A stretch of DNA of 64,000 nucleotides, from assembly GCA_016708725.1 (NCBI GenBank), contig JADJFE010000008.1, positions 62,001 through 126,000 on the forward strand, read 5' to 3'. The position numbers and the translations under genes were made by a program. Source of the stretch: Candidatus Aalborgicola bjergmarkensis. GTDB taxonomy: Bacteria; Pseudomonadota; Gammaproteobacteria; Burkholderiales; Burkholderiaceae_C. Positions 1 through 8,037 of this stretch are shown here, piece after piece; within the stretch, counting starts at the first letter, position 1, and every line of letters begins with the position of its first letter. The notes under the pieces were generated by a model that did no database searches, had not been told where the DNA came from, and saw nothing but the letters and a program-made list of their open reading frames with translations.

Positions 1-875
1 GCCGTTTGCTCGATGATGCTGGTGTAGGGAATGGCGTAGATGACGCGGCGTTTGCCGTGCGTCTGGGCGTGCTCCAGGGCAAACGCCAGACTGGAGAGGG
101 TTTTGCCGCCGCCTGTGGGCACGGTGAGCGAGAAAAATCCCGCAGGCAACGCTGCCTTGGTGCGGCACTGGCGCAAAACATCGGCGCGCAGGGTATTAAC
201 CGGCGTGGCGGCCACCGGCAGCGCGGCCATGTGGGCGTCGAACGCCTGGCGCATCTGCGTTAATGTTGGAAAGCCCGAGCGGCGGGCGGGTTTGTCTTTA
301 TCGAAGTGCGCTTCGGTGTCCAGGAAGTCGGCATCCACCAGACACGAAAACAGCATGCGCGCCCACAGGGCAAAGCCGTCGGCGCCACCGGGAATCAGGC
401 GCAAATCGGGCGTGAAGTCGCCCAGGCCAAGGATGTTGGCGGGGGGATAGGCTGCCAAGGCGTCTTTCAGCTCCAGTTGGGCGTCTTCGCTGGCCAGCCG
501 CTCTTTCAGGCCGCCGTCCCAGTCGTCCAGCCCCGAATGGTGGCCGGCGATCAGGTAAGCCAGCACGTTGCCATAGGGTTTGGGCAATTGCTCCATCGCC
601 CACAACGCCCCGGCTGCTGAGTGCGTTTTTTTGCGCCCACCGACCTTGCCTTCAATGTGTGCGTCCGGGTTGTCGGACAGTTGCACGTAGCGCTGAAAGC
701 CAGGGCGGTATTTGCCCAGGTCATGCCATAAACCTGCCAGATAGGCCCAGCGCCGGGTCGGCTCGGTCGGCTGCGTGGCATCGAATGCTTGCGAAAAATC
801 TGCGGCCATCCGGGCGACTGCCTGCAAATGATCCACCAATAAATGCCCGCCAGAGTGGGCGAATGAATCCGACAT
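1..875 (-). CDS. cas3: CRISPR-associated Cas3, HD nuclease-helicase (3' end outside window)
   Basis: Cas3 is the nuclease-helicase that degrades DNA marked by Cascade in type I CRISPR interference. About 291 codons are visible from the ATG at 873-875, which has an AAAGGAG ribosome site. The N-terminal HD domain shows AHSGG (near residue 7), the LWHDLGKYRPGF metal motif (near 50-60), THSAAGA (near 85), GHHSGL (near 111) and the SCLVDADFLDTE motif (near 176-187). Helicase motif I, VPTGGGKTL, follows near residue 251, then the motif Ia region RVIYAIPYTSIIEQT at the window edge. An HD-first layout with these motifs resembles subtype I-C Cas3, but the subtype cannot be settled from this piece. Later cas genes and the array, if present, lie to the left. 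No repeat-spacer array is visible here. Confidence 0.93.
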   Translation of the reverse strand, partial: MSDSFAHSGGHLLVDHLQAVARMAADFSQAFDATQPTEPTRRWAYLAGLWHDLGKYRPGFQRYVQLSDNPDAHIEGKVGGRKKTHSAAGALWAMEQLPKPYGNVLAYLIAGHHSGLDDWDGGLKERLASEDAQLELKDALAAYPPANILGLGDFTPDLRLIPGGADGFALWARMLFSCLVDADFLDTEAHFDKDKPARRSGFPTLTQMRQAFDAHMAALPVAATPVNTLRADVLRQCRTKAALPAGFFSLTVPTGGGKTLSSLAFALEHAQTHGKRRVIYAIPYTSIIEQT

Positions 876-888
876 GCAGGGCTCCTTT

Positions 889-939
889 ATAGCTGCGAAT
901 ATAGGCTACAAAGCCCGTGCAGCGTGCGGATACAGCTAT
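889..939. repeat. Intergenic palindromic repeat, copy 1
   Basis: This lies between cheY and cas3. ATAGCTG at 889-895 pairs with CAGCTAT at 933-939. The 3' half, GTGCGGATACAGCTAT (924-939), recurs exactly at 2588-2603, and a related palindrome sits at 37455-37490. It could form a hairpin behind the che operon, but it lacks a clean U-tract. The family is inferred from these three copies. Confidence 0.55.
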
Positions 940-963
940 TTTTATAGGAGCAATATATGGGGT

Positions 964-1332
964 CTACATAACCAGCTTGGCCACTGCTGCCAGTAATTGC
1001 TCGGGCTGGAAGGGTTTGACGATCCAGGCTTTGGCGCCGCCTTCGCGGCCCATCTGCTTTTTGTCGGTGGAGGATTCGGTTGTCAGCATGATGACGGGTG
1101 TGAATCGGTAAGCGGCCAGTTGCTTGACCGCTGCCAGAAATTCCAGGCCATCCATATTGGGCATGTTGACGTCGGAAATAATCAGATGGTACTTGGTGCC
1201 ATTGGCTTTTTTCAATGCATCCTGGCCGTCGCAAGCCTCCACCACCGAATAACCAGCACCTGTCAAGGCGATTTTGACGACTTGTCGCAGCGAGGCCGAA
1301 TCGTCAACGACAAGAATTGTTTTATTGGGCAT
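964..1332 (-). CDS. CheY-like single-domain response regulator
   Basis: A 122-residue stand-alone receiver domain that would carry the phosphoryl group from the CheA at 2635-4830. The acidic pair is at residues 10-11 (VVDDSAS), the phospho-acceptor is Asp54 (IISDVNMP), the switch Thr is in MLTTES, and the conserved Lys is in IVKPF. AGGAG lies just upstream of the ATG. It is the last gene of the minus-strand chemotaxis operon, 39 bp beyond cheB. With no output domain, it should act by protein contact on a motor or pilus, or as a phosphate sink. It could equally be named a PilH-type regulator. Confidence 0.9.
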   Translation of the reverse strand: MPNKTILVVDDSASLRQVVKIALTGAGYSVVEACDGQDALKKANGTKYHLIISDVNMPNMDGLEFLAAVKQLAAYRFTPVIMLTTESSTDKKQMGREGGAKAWIVKPFQPEQLLAAVAKLVM

Positions 1333-1371
1333 GATCTTTCTCCTGAAATAAATCGGGTTGGCAGGACTTGC

Positions 1372-2478
1372 TCACGGTCTAACGCGCGATTCCGCCGCGC
1401 GTGCGCTGCGCCCCTGCAGTATGCCGGCAGCCAGGCCATCCAGCGGCAGTACCCGGTCAACACCACCAAGCGCGACCGCCTCCTTGGGCATGCCGTAGAC
1501 GACGGAGGTGGCTTCATCCTGTGCCAGCGTGTAGGCGCCTGCATCGTGCATTTCTTTCAGGCCGCGCGCGCCGTCGTCGCCCATGCCAGTCATGATGACA
1601 CCCATGGCGTTGCGCCCGGCGAATCTGGCCACGGAGCGAAATAGCACATCCACCGATGGACAGTGGCGATTGACCGGCGGGCCGGCGCGGACTTCCACTA
1701 CGTACTGGGCACCGCTGCGGTTCAAGGTCATGTGCTGGCCGCCGGGGGCCACCAAAGCCAGGCCCGGTATGAGGCGCTGCCCGTCCCGGGCCTCTTCGAC
1801 GCGAATATTGCACAGCCCATCCAGGCGCTGTGCAAACAGTTTGGTAAAGCCGGGGGGCATGTGCTGCACGATGACGATCCCTGGGCTGACCCTGGGCAGG
1901 CTGGTCAACACGCGCTCCAGCGCTACGGTGCCCCCGGTCGAGGTGCCGATGGCGACGATACGTTCCGTGGTCTGCGCCATGGCCGTACTACTGTCCCGCA
2001 CCAACGCTGCGGCAGCGCTGGCATTGGCTGCAGTCCTGTCCCTGGCAGTGGCACCGGGACGCAGGTTGCGCAGGTTGGATGCGGCAGCCGCACGCACGGC
2101 ATCGACGATGTTGTTGCTGGCATCGTTGAGAAAGTTTTCCACGCCCAAGGAAGGTTTGGTGATGATGGCTACCGCGCCCGCCGCCATGGCCTGCATGGCG
2201 GTTTCCGTCCCCTCAATCGCCAATGACGAGCAAATCACCACAGGTGTTGGGCGTTCGGCCATGATCTTGGTCAGGAAGGTCACCCCATCCATGCGTGGCA
2301 TTTCAATGTCGAGCGTGATGACGTCCGGCCACTCGTTTTGCATTTTGGTTATGGCAAACAGCGGGTCGTGTGCCACGCCAATCACCCGCATATCTGGCTG
2401 ACGCGACAAAATCTGGCGCATCACTTCGCGCACCACGGCCGAATCGTCAACGATCAACACCTTGATTTCTTTAGCCAT
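1372..2478 (-). CDS. cheB: Chemotaxis protein-glutamate methylesterase/deamidase CheB
   Basis: CheB removes methyl groups from chemoreceptor glutamates for adaptation. This 368-residue reading starts at MAKEIKVLIVDD. A GTG 54 bp further upstream is open but adds an unlikely leader. The receiver domain has Asp57 (TLDIEMP). After a linker of about 60 residues comes the methylesterase domain with the catalytic Ser in GTSTGG, His in QHMPPGFT and Asp in MTGMGDDGA. No strong Shine-Dalgarno precedes the ATG, so translation may be coupled or weak. It sits between cheA and cheY. The partner methyltransferase CheR is not in the window, so it must be encoded elsewhere if this pathway adapts by methylation. 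Confidence 0.93.
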   Translation of the reverse strand: MAKEIKVLIVDDSAVVREVMRQILSRQPDMRVIGVAHDPLFAITKMQNEWPDVITLDIEMPRMDGVTFLTKIMAERPTPVVICSSLAIEGTETAMQAMAAGAVAIITKPSLGVENFLNDASNNIVDAVRAAAASNLRNLRPGATARDRTAANASAAAALVRDSSTAMAQTTERIVAIGTSTGGTVALERVLTSLPRVSPGIVIVQHMPPGFTKLFAQRLDGLCNIRVEEARDGQRLIPGLALVAPGGQHMTLNRSGAQYVVEVRAGPPVNRHCPSVDVLFRSVARFAGRNAMGVIMTGMGDDGARGLKEMHDAGAYTLAQDEATSVVYGMPKEAVALGGVDRVLPLDGLAAGILQGRSARAAESRVRP

Positions 2479-2587
2479 ACGGGAGACAAGTAAGTAAAGG
2501 GGGCGAGCATACACAACACTGGCATGCTGCACATGAATGACGATTTCGTGAAATTATTAACAAATCAGGCCGTACGCCTCATGGAAT

Positions 2588-2603
2588 GTGCGGATACAGC
2601 TAT
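2588..2603. repeat. Intergenic repeat, copy 2 (partial)
   Basis: This 16-bp stretch in the cheB-cheA gap is identical to 924-939 of the first copy and is followed by an A-rich run. The left arm is degraded, so this looks like a decayed member of the same palindrome family. Confidence 0.4.
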
Positions 2604-2634
2604 CAAAAAAGAAGTAATGTACATCCTTGCTGCA

Positions 2635-4830
2635 TCATTCTAAACGCGCCATGGTCCCGGTTGCCAGCCGCTTCGGAGTGTGTTGCTGGTTGTTGACCAC
2701 ACCTTGCACCAGTTGGGCCACATCAATGATCAGGGCGACTTCGCCGCTGCCCAGAATGGTCGAGCCGGAGACGCAGGGCACGTTTTCAAAAAATGGCCCC
2801 AGGGGTTTGATGACCGTCTGGCACTTGCCAAAGATACGGTCCACCACCAGCCCGATGCGTCGGTTGGCAAAACGCACCACCACCACCCGCTGGCGAATCT
2901 GCACCGGGCCGGATGCACCAAACAGGCGGCCCAGTTTGACATAGGGAGTCGCCTCGCCACGCAGTTCCATGTAATCGGCGCGGCCTTTTTCCGTCGGGAA
3001 CTCCACACACTCCACTACCATGTCCAGTGGCACAATGTAGTGCGAACTGCCAACGCCCACATGAAAACCATCAATGATGGCCAGCGTCAAAGGCAGGCAA
3101 ATCCGCATGGTGGTGCCATGGCCCGTTTCGGACTGGATATCGAGCGAGCCGCGCATGGATTCGATGTTTTTGAGCGCAACATCCATACCCACGCCCCGAC
3201 CGGACAGATTGGTGACGGTCTCGGCTGTCGAAAAACCCGGTTCCAGAATAAGGCGGCAAATTTGTTCGTGTGTGAGGGTTGTGCCTGCAGCCACCAGCCC
3301 CTTTTCTACAGCCTTAGCCAGGATTTTGGCGGTATTCAGTCCCCGCCCATCGTCCTTGACCTCGACCACAATGGCGCCCGATTCGTGGTAGGCGTGCAGC
3401 CCGATGGTGGCTGTCGGCGGTTTTCCGCTGGCCTTGCGCTCATCTGCTGTTTCGATGCCGTGGTCCATCGAATTCCGAATCAGGTGCATCAACGGGTCGC
3501 CGATTTTCTCGACCATGGACTTGTCCAGTTCGGAGTCGGCGCCCGTTACCACCAGATTGATCTGTTTGCCCAGTTCCGCAGAGACATCACGCACCACGCG
3601 CGGAAAACGCGCAAAGACCTCGCCAATCGGTACCATGCGCAAGCCCAGCGTCATGTCCCGAATGCCTTCCACCAAAGACAGCAGGATGGATGCCGATTCA
3701 AGCAAATCGGTTTGCCCCGCCTTGTCGGCCTTGGCATACATGCCCGCACCGGCGATGACTAGCTCGCCCACATGGTCAATGAGGGCATCGAGCCGGGCAG
3801 CTGGAATTTTGATGTTGGTGGACTCGCTGGCCTTGCGCTCTTCACGCTGGCGCTGTTTGGTCAATGCGGCATCGACCACCTCCGGCCCCACCGTGTAATT
3901 TTCGACCAGCACTTCGCCAAGACGTTTGCCTTTGGAATAGGTCTGCTGGGCGTTGAGCGCGGCATCGAGTTCCCGGCGCGTGAGCGTGCCGCAGGCAATC
4001 AGGATTTCTCCCAGCAGACTGGTTTCGAGTTCGTCGGACTGAATCAGCTGGATAAATTCTTCGGTCTTGGTGTGCGGCGGGAAAATATGGATGGTGGCGC
4101 TGTCTTCCACAAACTCGAATACGCTTTCAATCTCGCTTTTGGAGGCCGTGCTGTACAGCGCGACCTCAAAGCCCAGGTAGCACATCTCCGGGTCGGCGTT
4201 GTCGAGGTCGGGCAAGTGGCTGGCAACGGTTTCCACATGCCGGATTTCGCCCAATGTGGATAAGTAATTGATGAAGGCCAGCGGGTCTCTTCCATCGGTG
4301 AATACGTGCTGGGCAAAGCGCAGCGAGATATGCCAGGTATCCACCCCGATTTCGGTGCTACCCGAGCTGGACACCGTCTCCTGCGCGCCAGAGGCTGACT
4401 GCATGGGCACAGCGTGCGCTGCAGCGGCGCCGGGTTGACTCCAGACTTTGAGCCGCTCCATCAGTTGGTCGCTTTGGGCTGTCAATTCAGGCGATGAAAT
4501 GTCTTCCAGCGCCGCAGAAACCAGCGTGGCCATCTGATCCTGGCATTCCAGCAGCAAGGAAATCAGGGGGGAGCTGAACTGGATGGCACCGTTGCGCAGG
4601 CGGTCAAGCACGTTTTCGACCACGTGGGTGAAGCGCACGACCTCATTCAAGCCAAACATGCCCCCCGATCCCTTGACGGTGTGGGCGCAACGAAACAAGG
4701 CGTGCAGGTCTTGCGGCGTGTTCTGGCCCGATTCGGCACGCAGCAAAATTTCTTCCATGGCGGCGAGCAAGTCTCTTGATTCCTCGGAAAAGGCAGCAAG
4801 CGCCTGCGAGTAGTCGGCTGAATTTTTCAT
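2635..4830 (-). CDS. cheA: Hybrid-architecture chemotaxis histidine kinase CheA
   Basis: This 731-residue kinase phosphorylates CheY and CheB in response to the receptor array. An N-terminal Hpt domain carries the phospho-His at about residue 50 (RCAHTVKGSGG). The dimerisation and HATPase region has LIRNSMDHGIE (N box), VKDDGRGLN (G1) and LSGRGVGMD (G2). A C-terminal CheW-like domain ends the protein. Between Hpt and the kinase core lies an unusual segment of about 180 residues instead of a clear CheY-binding P2 domain. It contains LLGEILIACGTLTRRELDAA, which resembles the N-terminal module of type II secretion/MshE ATPases. It is flanked by STAS and cheB genes. The ATG has no strong ribosome site. 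Confidence 0.92.
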   Translation of the reverse strand: MKNSADYSQALAAFSEESRDLLAAMEEILLRAESGQNTPQDLHALFRCAHTVKGSGGMFGLNEVVRFTHVVENVLDRLRNGAIQFSSPLISLLLECQDQMATLVSAALEDISSPELTAQSDQLMERLKVWSQPGAAAAHAVPMQSASGAQETVSSSGSTEIGVDTWHISLRFAQHVFTDGRDPLAFINYLSTLGEIRHVETVASHLPDLDNADPEMCYLGFEVALYSTASKSEIESVFEFVEDSATIHIFPPHTKTEEFIQLIQSDELETSLLGEILIACGTLTRRELDAALNAQQTYSKGKRLGEVLVENYTVGPEVVDAALTKQRQREERKASESTNIKIPAARLDALIDHVGELVIAGAGMYAKADKAGQTDLLESASILLSLVEGIRDMTLGLRMVPIGEVFARFPRVVRDVSAELGKQINLVVTGADSELDKSMVEKIGDPLMHLIRNSMDHGIETADERKASGKPPTATIGLHAYHESGAIVVEVKDDGRGLNTAKILAKAVEKGLVAAGTTLTHEQICRLILEPGFSTAETVTNLSGRGVGMDVALKNIESMRGSLDIQSETGHGTTMRICLPLTLAIIDGFHVGVGSSHYIVPLDMVVECVEFPTEKGRADYMELRGEATPYVKLGRLFGASGPVQIRQRVVVVRFANRRIGLVVDRIFGKCQTVIKPLGPFFENVPCVSGSTILGSGEVALIIDVAQLVQGVVNNQQHTPKRLATGTMARLE

Positions 4831-4868
4831 GCCAGTTCAATCCAATCTGTTTTAGGGTGAAAAGGGGT

Positions 4869-5186
4869 TCACGCGCTTTGCGGCGCTTGCATGACCAGCA
4901 GGTCATCAAGCGTCTGGGCCAGGTTGGCCAGATCAATCAGGCGCAGCACGACTTCGGGATGCTTGCAAAAGCCCACGGTCTTGCCCGGTTTGCGTTTGGC
5001 CAGCAGCATCAGTTGCAGTCCGGCGGTGTCGATTTCGGTCACTTCGCTCAGATCGATGTTGAGTGTATCGACCACTGCCAGCGTCTCTTGCAGGCGCGTA
5101 CGAATATCGGCCACTGAAAAAATGGTGAGTTCGCCGCAAATGGATAGCGTGCGTTCCTGCAGATTGATTTGGGTTTCCCATGCCAT
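4869..5186 (-). CDS. STAS-domain protein (anti-sigma antagonist-like) in the che operon
   Basis: A 105-residue single STAS domain. The loop that carries the regulatory phosphorylation site in this family reads EIDTAGLQLML, with Thr54 in the usual Ser/Thr position. The start ATG follows AAGGA. The gene lies between cheW and cheA, 24 bp from cheW and 38 bp from cheA, as in several alternative chemosensory operons. Its partner is unknown: it could be controlled by a switch kinase or could interact with the kinase or receptor. A role in phospholipid transport (MlaB-like) is possible from fold alone but does not fit the neighbours. Confidence 0.82.
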   Translation of the reverse strand: MAWETQINLQERTLSICGELTIFSVADIRTRLQETLAVVDTLNIDLSEVTEIDTAGLQLMLLAKRKPGKTVGFCKHPEVVLRLIDLANLAQTLDDLLVMQAPQSA

Positions 5187-5210
5187 GCTGATTTCCTTTT
5201 TAGACTGTAT

Positions 5211-5762
5211 TCAGGCCAGGTGGCTGGCGGTTGAGGCCACCATGGCGATTTCGTCGATGGAGAGCGTGCGCTCAATGCTGAGAACGATAACAAAACGCTC
5301 GTCACTTTTGGCAATTCCCGCAATGAATTCGGTTTTGATGCTGGCACCAAAAGCGGGTACCGGCTCAATAGCGTCATTGGCAATCTGGCCTACGGCATTG
5401 ACGCGATCCACCAGCAAGCCCAGCACGTGCATTTGTTCCTTGTGCGCAATCTCGACGATCACAATCGAGGTGCGCCGACCCACCACGGTCGCCGCCCAGC
5501 CAAAACGTTTGGCCAGATCAATCACTGGCACCACGCTGCCGCGTACATTGATAACGCCCAACAGGGATTCGGGCATCATGGGCACAGCGCTGGGCGCGGT
5601 GTATTCGATGATTTCGCGGATACGCTGGATGTCGATGGCGAACAATTCGCTGCCCAGCGTGAATTTGAGGTAGAGATGCCCGCGCGCTGCGGCACGAGCC
5701 ACCGCGCCTGTGGTTGCGGGCAAGTGCGGCGCAGAAAGCGTCGCGGGAACGGTAGCATTCAT
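5211..5762 (-). CDS. cheW: Chemotaxis coupling protein CheW
   Basis: CheW links receptors to CheA in the signalling array. The 183-residue protein has about 30 low-complexity residues and then a full CheW domain: LYLKFTLGSELFAIDI (strand 1), VRGSVVPVIDLAKRFG (the conserved NVRG..PVIDL core) and LGLLVDRVNAV. A strong GAGGAG site precedes the ATG. It is the second gene of the operon, 26 bp after the receptor gene, so the two are probably co-translated to give a matched stoichiometry. Confidence 0.93.
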   Translation of the reverse strand: MNATVPATLSAPHLPATTGAVARAAARGHLYLKFTLGSELFAIDIQRIREIIEYTAPSAVPMMPESLLGVINVRGSVVPVIDLAKRFGWAATVVGRRTSIVIVEIAHKEQMHVLGLLVDRVNAVGQIANDAIEPVPAFGASIKTEFIAGIAKSDERFVIVLSIERTLSIDEIAMVASTASHLA

Positions 5763-5788
5763 AAGATGGCTCCTCTTTTGGGTGTGCG

Positions 5789-7747
5789 TCAGACAAAGTT
5801 CGAAAAACCGTCCGGCTCACCTTTTACGATCGTTGATTTAACCATCTTTTTTGCAGGTACTGGCTTGACGGAGGAGGGAGATTTGGAGATTGCCCGCACG
5901 CCTTGTTGCACATGCATGCGGTTCAGTTGAAATTGCTGCACCAGATTTTGCAAACCAACGGACTGGTCGTTCATCTGATCGGCAGAGGCAGACAATTCTT
6001 CCGAGGCCGCCGCATTTTGTTGCGTGGTCTGGTTCAGTTGCGACATGGCCGTGGAAATCTGGTTCACGCCCGACGATTGTTCGTTCGAGGCGTAGGTGAT
6101 TTCGCGCACCAGTTCGGCTGTTTTCTGGATCGAGGGCAGCATGGTCAACAGCAAGGCACCCGCATCTTCTGCCGTTTTGACACTGCTGGAGGCCAGTTCG
6201 CCAATTTCCTGGGCGGCCACCTGGCTGCGCTCGGCCAGTTTTCTGACTTCGGCGGCCACCACCGCAAAGCCCATGCCGTGTTCGCCTGCCCGCGCAGCTT
6301 CAATTGCGGCATTGAGCGCCAGTAAATCGGTGCGGTAGGCAATGTCATCAATGATGCCGATTTTCTGGGCAATCGCGCGCATGGCCTTGACCGTGGACGA
6401 GACCGCTTCGCCGCCCTTCTTGGCATCGTCGGAGGATTGCTTGGCAATGCCATCGGTAATCTTGGCATTTTCGGTATTTTGGGCAATCGATGCCGACATT
6501 TGCTCGATGGCCGCTGTGGTTTCCTCCAGGCTGGCGGCTTGCTCGCTCGTGGCTTGCGACAGCGACTGCGAGGTGCTGGCTACCTGACCAGACACTTGCA
6601 AAATCAGACCGGCACCGTCGATGACTTCCGACAATGTAGCCCCGAGTTTGTCCAGAGTGCTGTTAAGTGCATCCGCCAAGGCCTTGAAGTCCCCCGTGTA
6701 ATTGCCATCCACACGCCGCGTCAAATCCCCCTCGGCCATGGCCTTGAGCACGTTACCGACATCGCCCATGACCGTGGCACTGGTCTGGGCCAATAGATTG
6801 ACACTGGCGCCCAATTCATGCGCATAGCCTTTTTTGTCGTTCAGGTTGATACGCTTGGACAGATCGCCCTGCGCGGCGGCACCAACCACAGCCTGTGTTT
6901 CGGTGATGACCTGCGAGAGCTTGGCGATCACGGTCTTGATGGCGTATGCCATGCTGGTGGTGTCTTGCGGCTTGGTGGATACGTTTACCGACAAGTCACC
7001 CTCGGCGAGCTTGACCATCACATCACGCACATAGGCAGGCTCACCCCCAAGCTGCGCGAGCGTGCTGCGCAAGATGACCCAGCCAAACAGGATAGAGAGC
7101 GCTGCACCCAGTACGGCAACAACCGCCATGATGGTCTTCATGTGGTCGGAGGAACCTTCGGCTTCGTTAGTCGCAATAGTCGCATTTTTGGCATCTCCCT
7201 CCACGAGTTCATCAAACAGCTCTTCAGTGACGGCAAATGTCGAGGCCGCTACGGACCGGGCCTCATGGAGCTTCTGGAACAGTTCGGCGTACAGTTTGGG
7301 ATTGTTCTGTGTCTTGCTGATTTCCTTCATCAGCCCAACGCACACCTGATCACTGGCCTCAGCAACAGCATTCGCTTTGAGAAATTTCTTCCACAATTCC
7401 TCCTCTTTGGGGTCTCTTGGCAAGGATTCATACTTTGCCAGGCCTGCGGCGTAGTCTTTCCAGGCTTTGGTATGCCTTTCGACCAATTTGGCCACCGCCG
7501 CCGGGCCGTTGATCGGATCGTTGATATGCCTATCCGTCAGTGCCCGTTGCAGTCGCACCATAGTTTGCGCCTGCTGCATCCCGTTCAAGCTGCGCATCGA
7601 GGGAAACTGGACTTCCCCCACATCCACTATCGCTGCCTTGCCGCTGCTCAGGCCATAAAAAGCGGTAACGACAATCGCCACCAGGACGACTATTGAGACC
7701 AGAATAAGCGACAGCAACTTGGCCCTGATACTCATATTTTCAACCAT
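5789..7747 (-). CDS. Methyl-accepting chemotaxis protein
   Basis: A 652-residue transmembrane chemoreceptor and the first gene of the operon. A transmembrane helix follows the short N-terminus (LLSLILVSIVVLVAIVVTAF), then a periplasmic sensor region of about 170 residues rich in helices (4HB-like). A second membrane helix (VVAVLGAALSILFGWVIL) and HAMP-type segments lead into the signalling domain. The hairpin reads IAYRTDLLALNAAIEAARAG then GFAVVAAEVRKLAERS, with Tyr-Arg where most receptors have Phe-Gln. No CheR-tethering pentapeptide is seen at the C-terminus. AAAGGA precedes the first ATG. An in-frame ATG 12 bp later is possible. Confidence 0.93.
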   Translation of the reverse strand: MVENMSIRAKLLSLILVSIVVLVAIVVTAFYGLSSGKAAIVDVGEVQFPSMRSLNGMQQAQTMVRLQRALTDRHINDPINGPAAVAKLVERHTKAWKDYAAGLAKYESLPRDPKEEELWKKFLKANAVAEASDQVCVGLMKEISKTQNNPKLYAELFQKLHEARSVAASTFAVTEELFDELVEGDAKNATIATNEAEGSSDHMKTIMAVVAVLGAALSILFGWVILRSTLAQLGGEPAYVRDVMVKLAEGDLSVNVSTKPQDTTSMAYAIKTVIAKLSQVITETQAVVGAAAQGDLSKRINLNDKKGYAHELGASVNLLAQTSATVMGDVGNVLKAMAEGDLTRRVDGNYTGDFKALADALNSTLDKLGATLSEVIDGAGLILQVSGQVASTSQSLSQATSEQAASLEETTAAIEQMSASIAQNTENAKITDGIAKQSSDDAKKGGEAVSSTVKAMRAIAQKIGIIDDIAYRTDLLALNAAIEAARAGEHGMGFAVVAAEVRKLAERSQVAAQEIGELASSSVKTAEDAGALLLTMLPSIQKTAELVREITYASNEQSSGVNQISTAMSQLNQTTQQNAAASEELSASADQMNDQSVGLQNLVQQFQLNRMHVQQGVRAISKSPSSVKPVPAKKMVKSTIVKGEPDGFSNFV

Positions 7748-7871
7748 AGCTTATTCCTTTATTTCTCAGTTAAGTAGCATGGATCATGCCAGAGGATTGT
7801 GTCGTATACGTTTCGACGCTGTGGTGATTCTGCCGAAACCCGAATTATTCGCCAAGCCGGAATTATATATT

Positions 7872-7966
7872 TCGCTCTTAAAACAAGAGCTACTCCCGCA
7901 CATCCAGCAAGCGCAAACGGTCTATTTAGTTCTTGAAAATCTATCCTCTATCAATAGCAAACTCTG
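7872..7966. repeat. ~95-bp direct repeat, left copy
   Basis: This aligns without gaps to 10696-10790 in the same orientation, at about 82% identity by eye. Each copy begins with a small inverted repeat (GCTCTTAAA..CAAGAGC) and ends at CAATAGCAAAC. The copies bracket the GGDEF/EAL gene. The stretch 7748-8037 otherwise holds no gene. Confidence 0.75.
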
Positions 7967-8037
7967 CCAGACGCACGCTGCGCACTTGTCTTGTATAGTG
8001 GACCAATCCCCGCATCGTGCGCAAACGTATTGGACAT

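Noticed and set aside
2479..2532. Upstream GTG start adding 18 residues to CheB
   Set aside because: The receiver fold begins at MAKEIKVLIVDD. The extra residues have no support.
2680..3762. 360-codon plus-strand ORF opposite cheA
   Set aside because: cheA has full domain motifs on the other strand. The antisense product has no recognisable motif.
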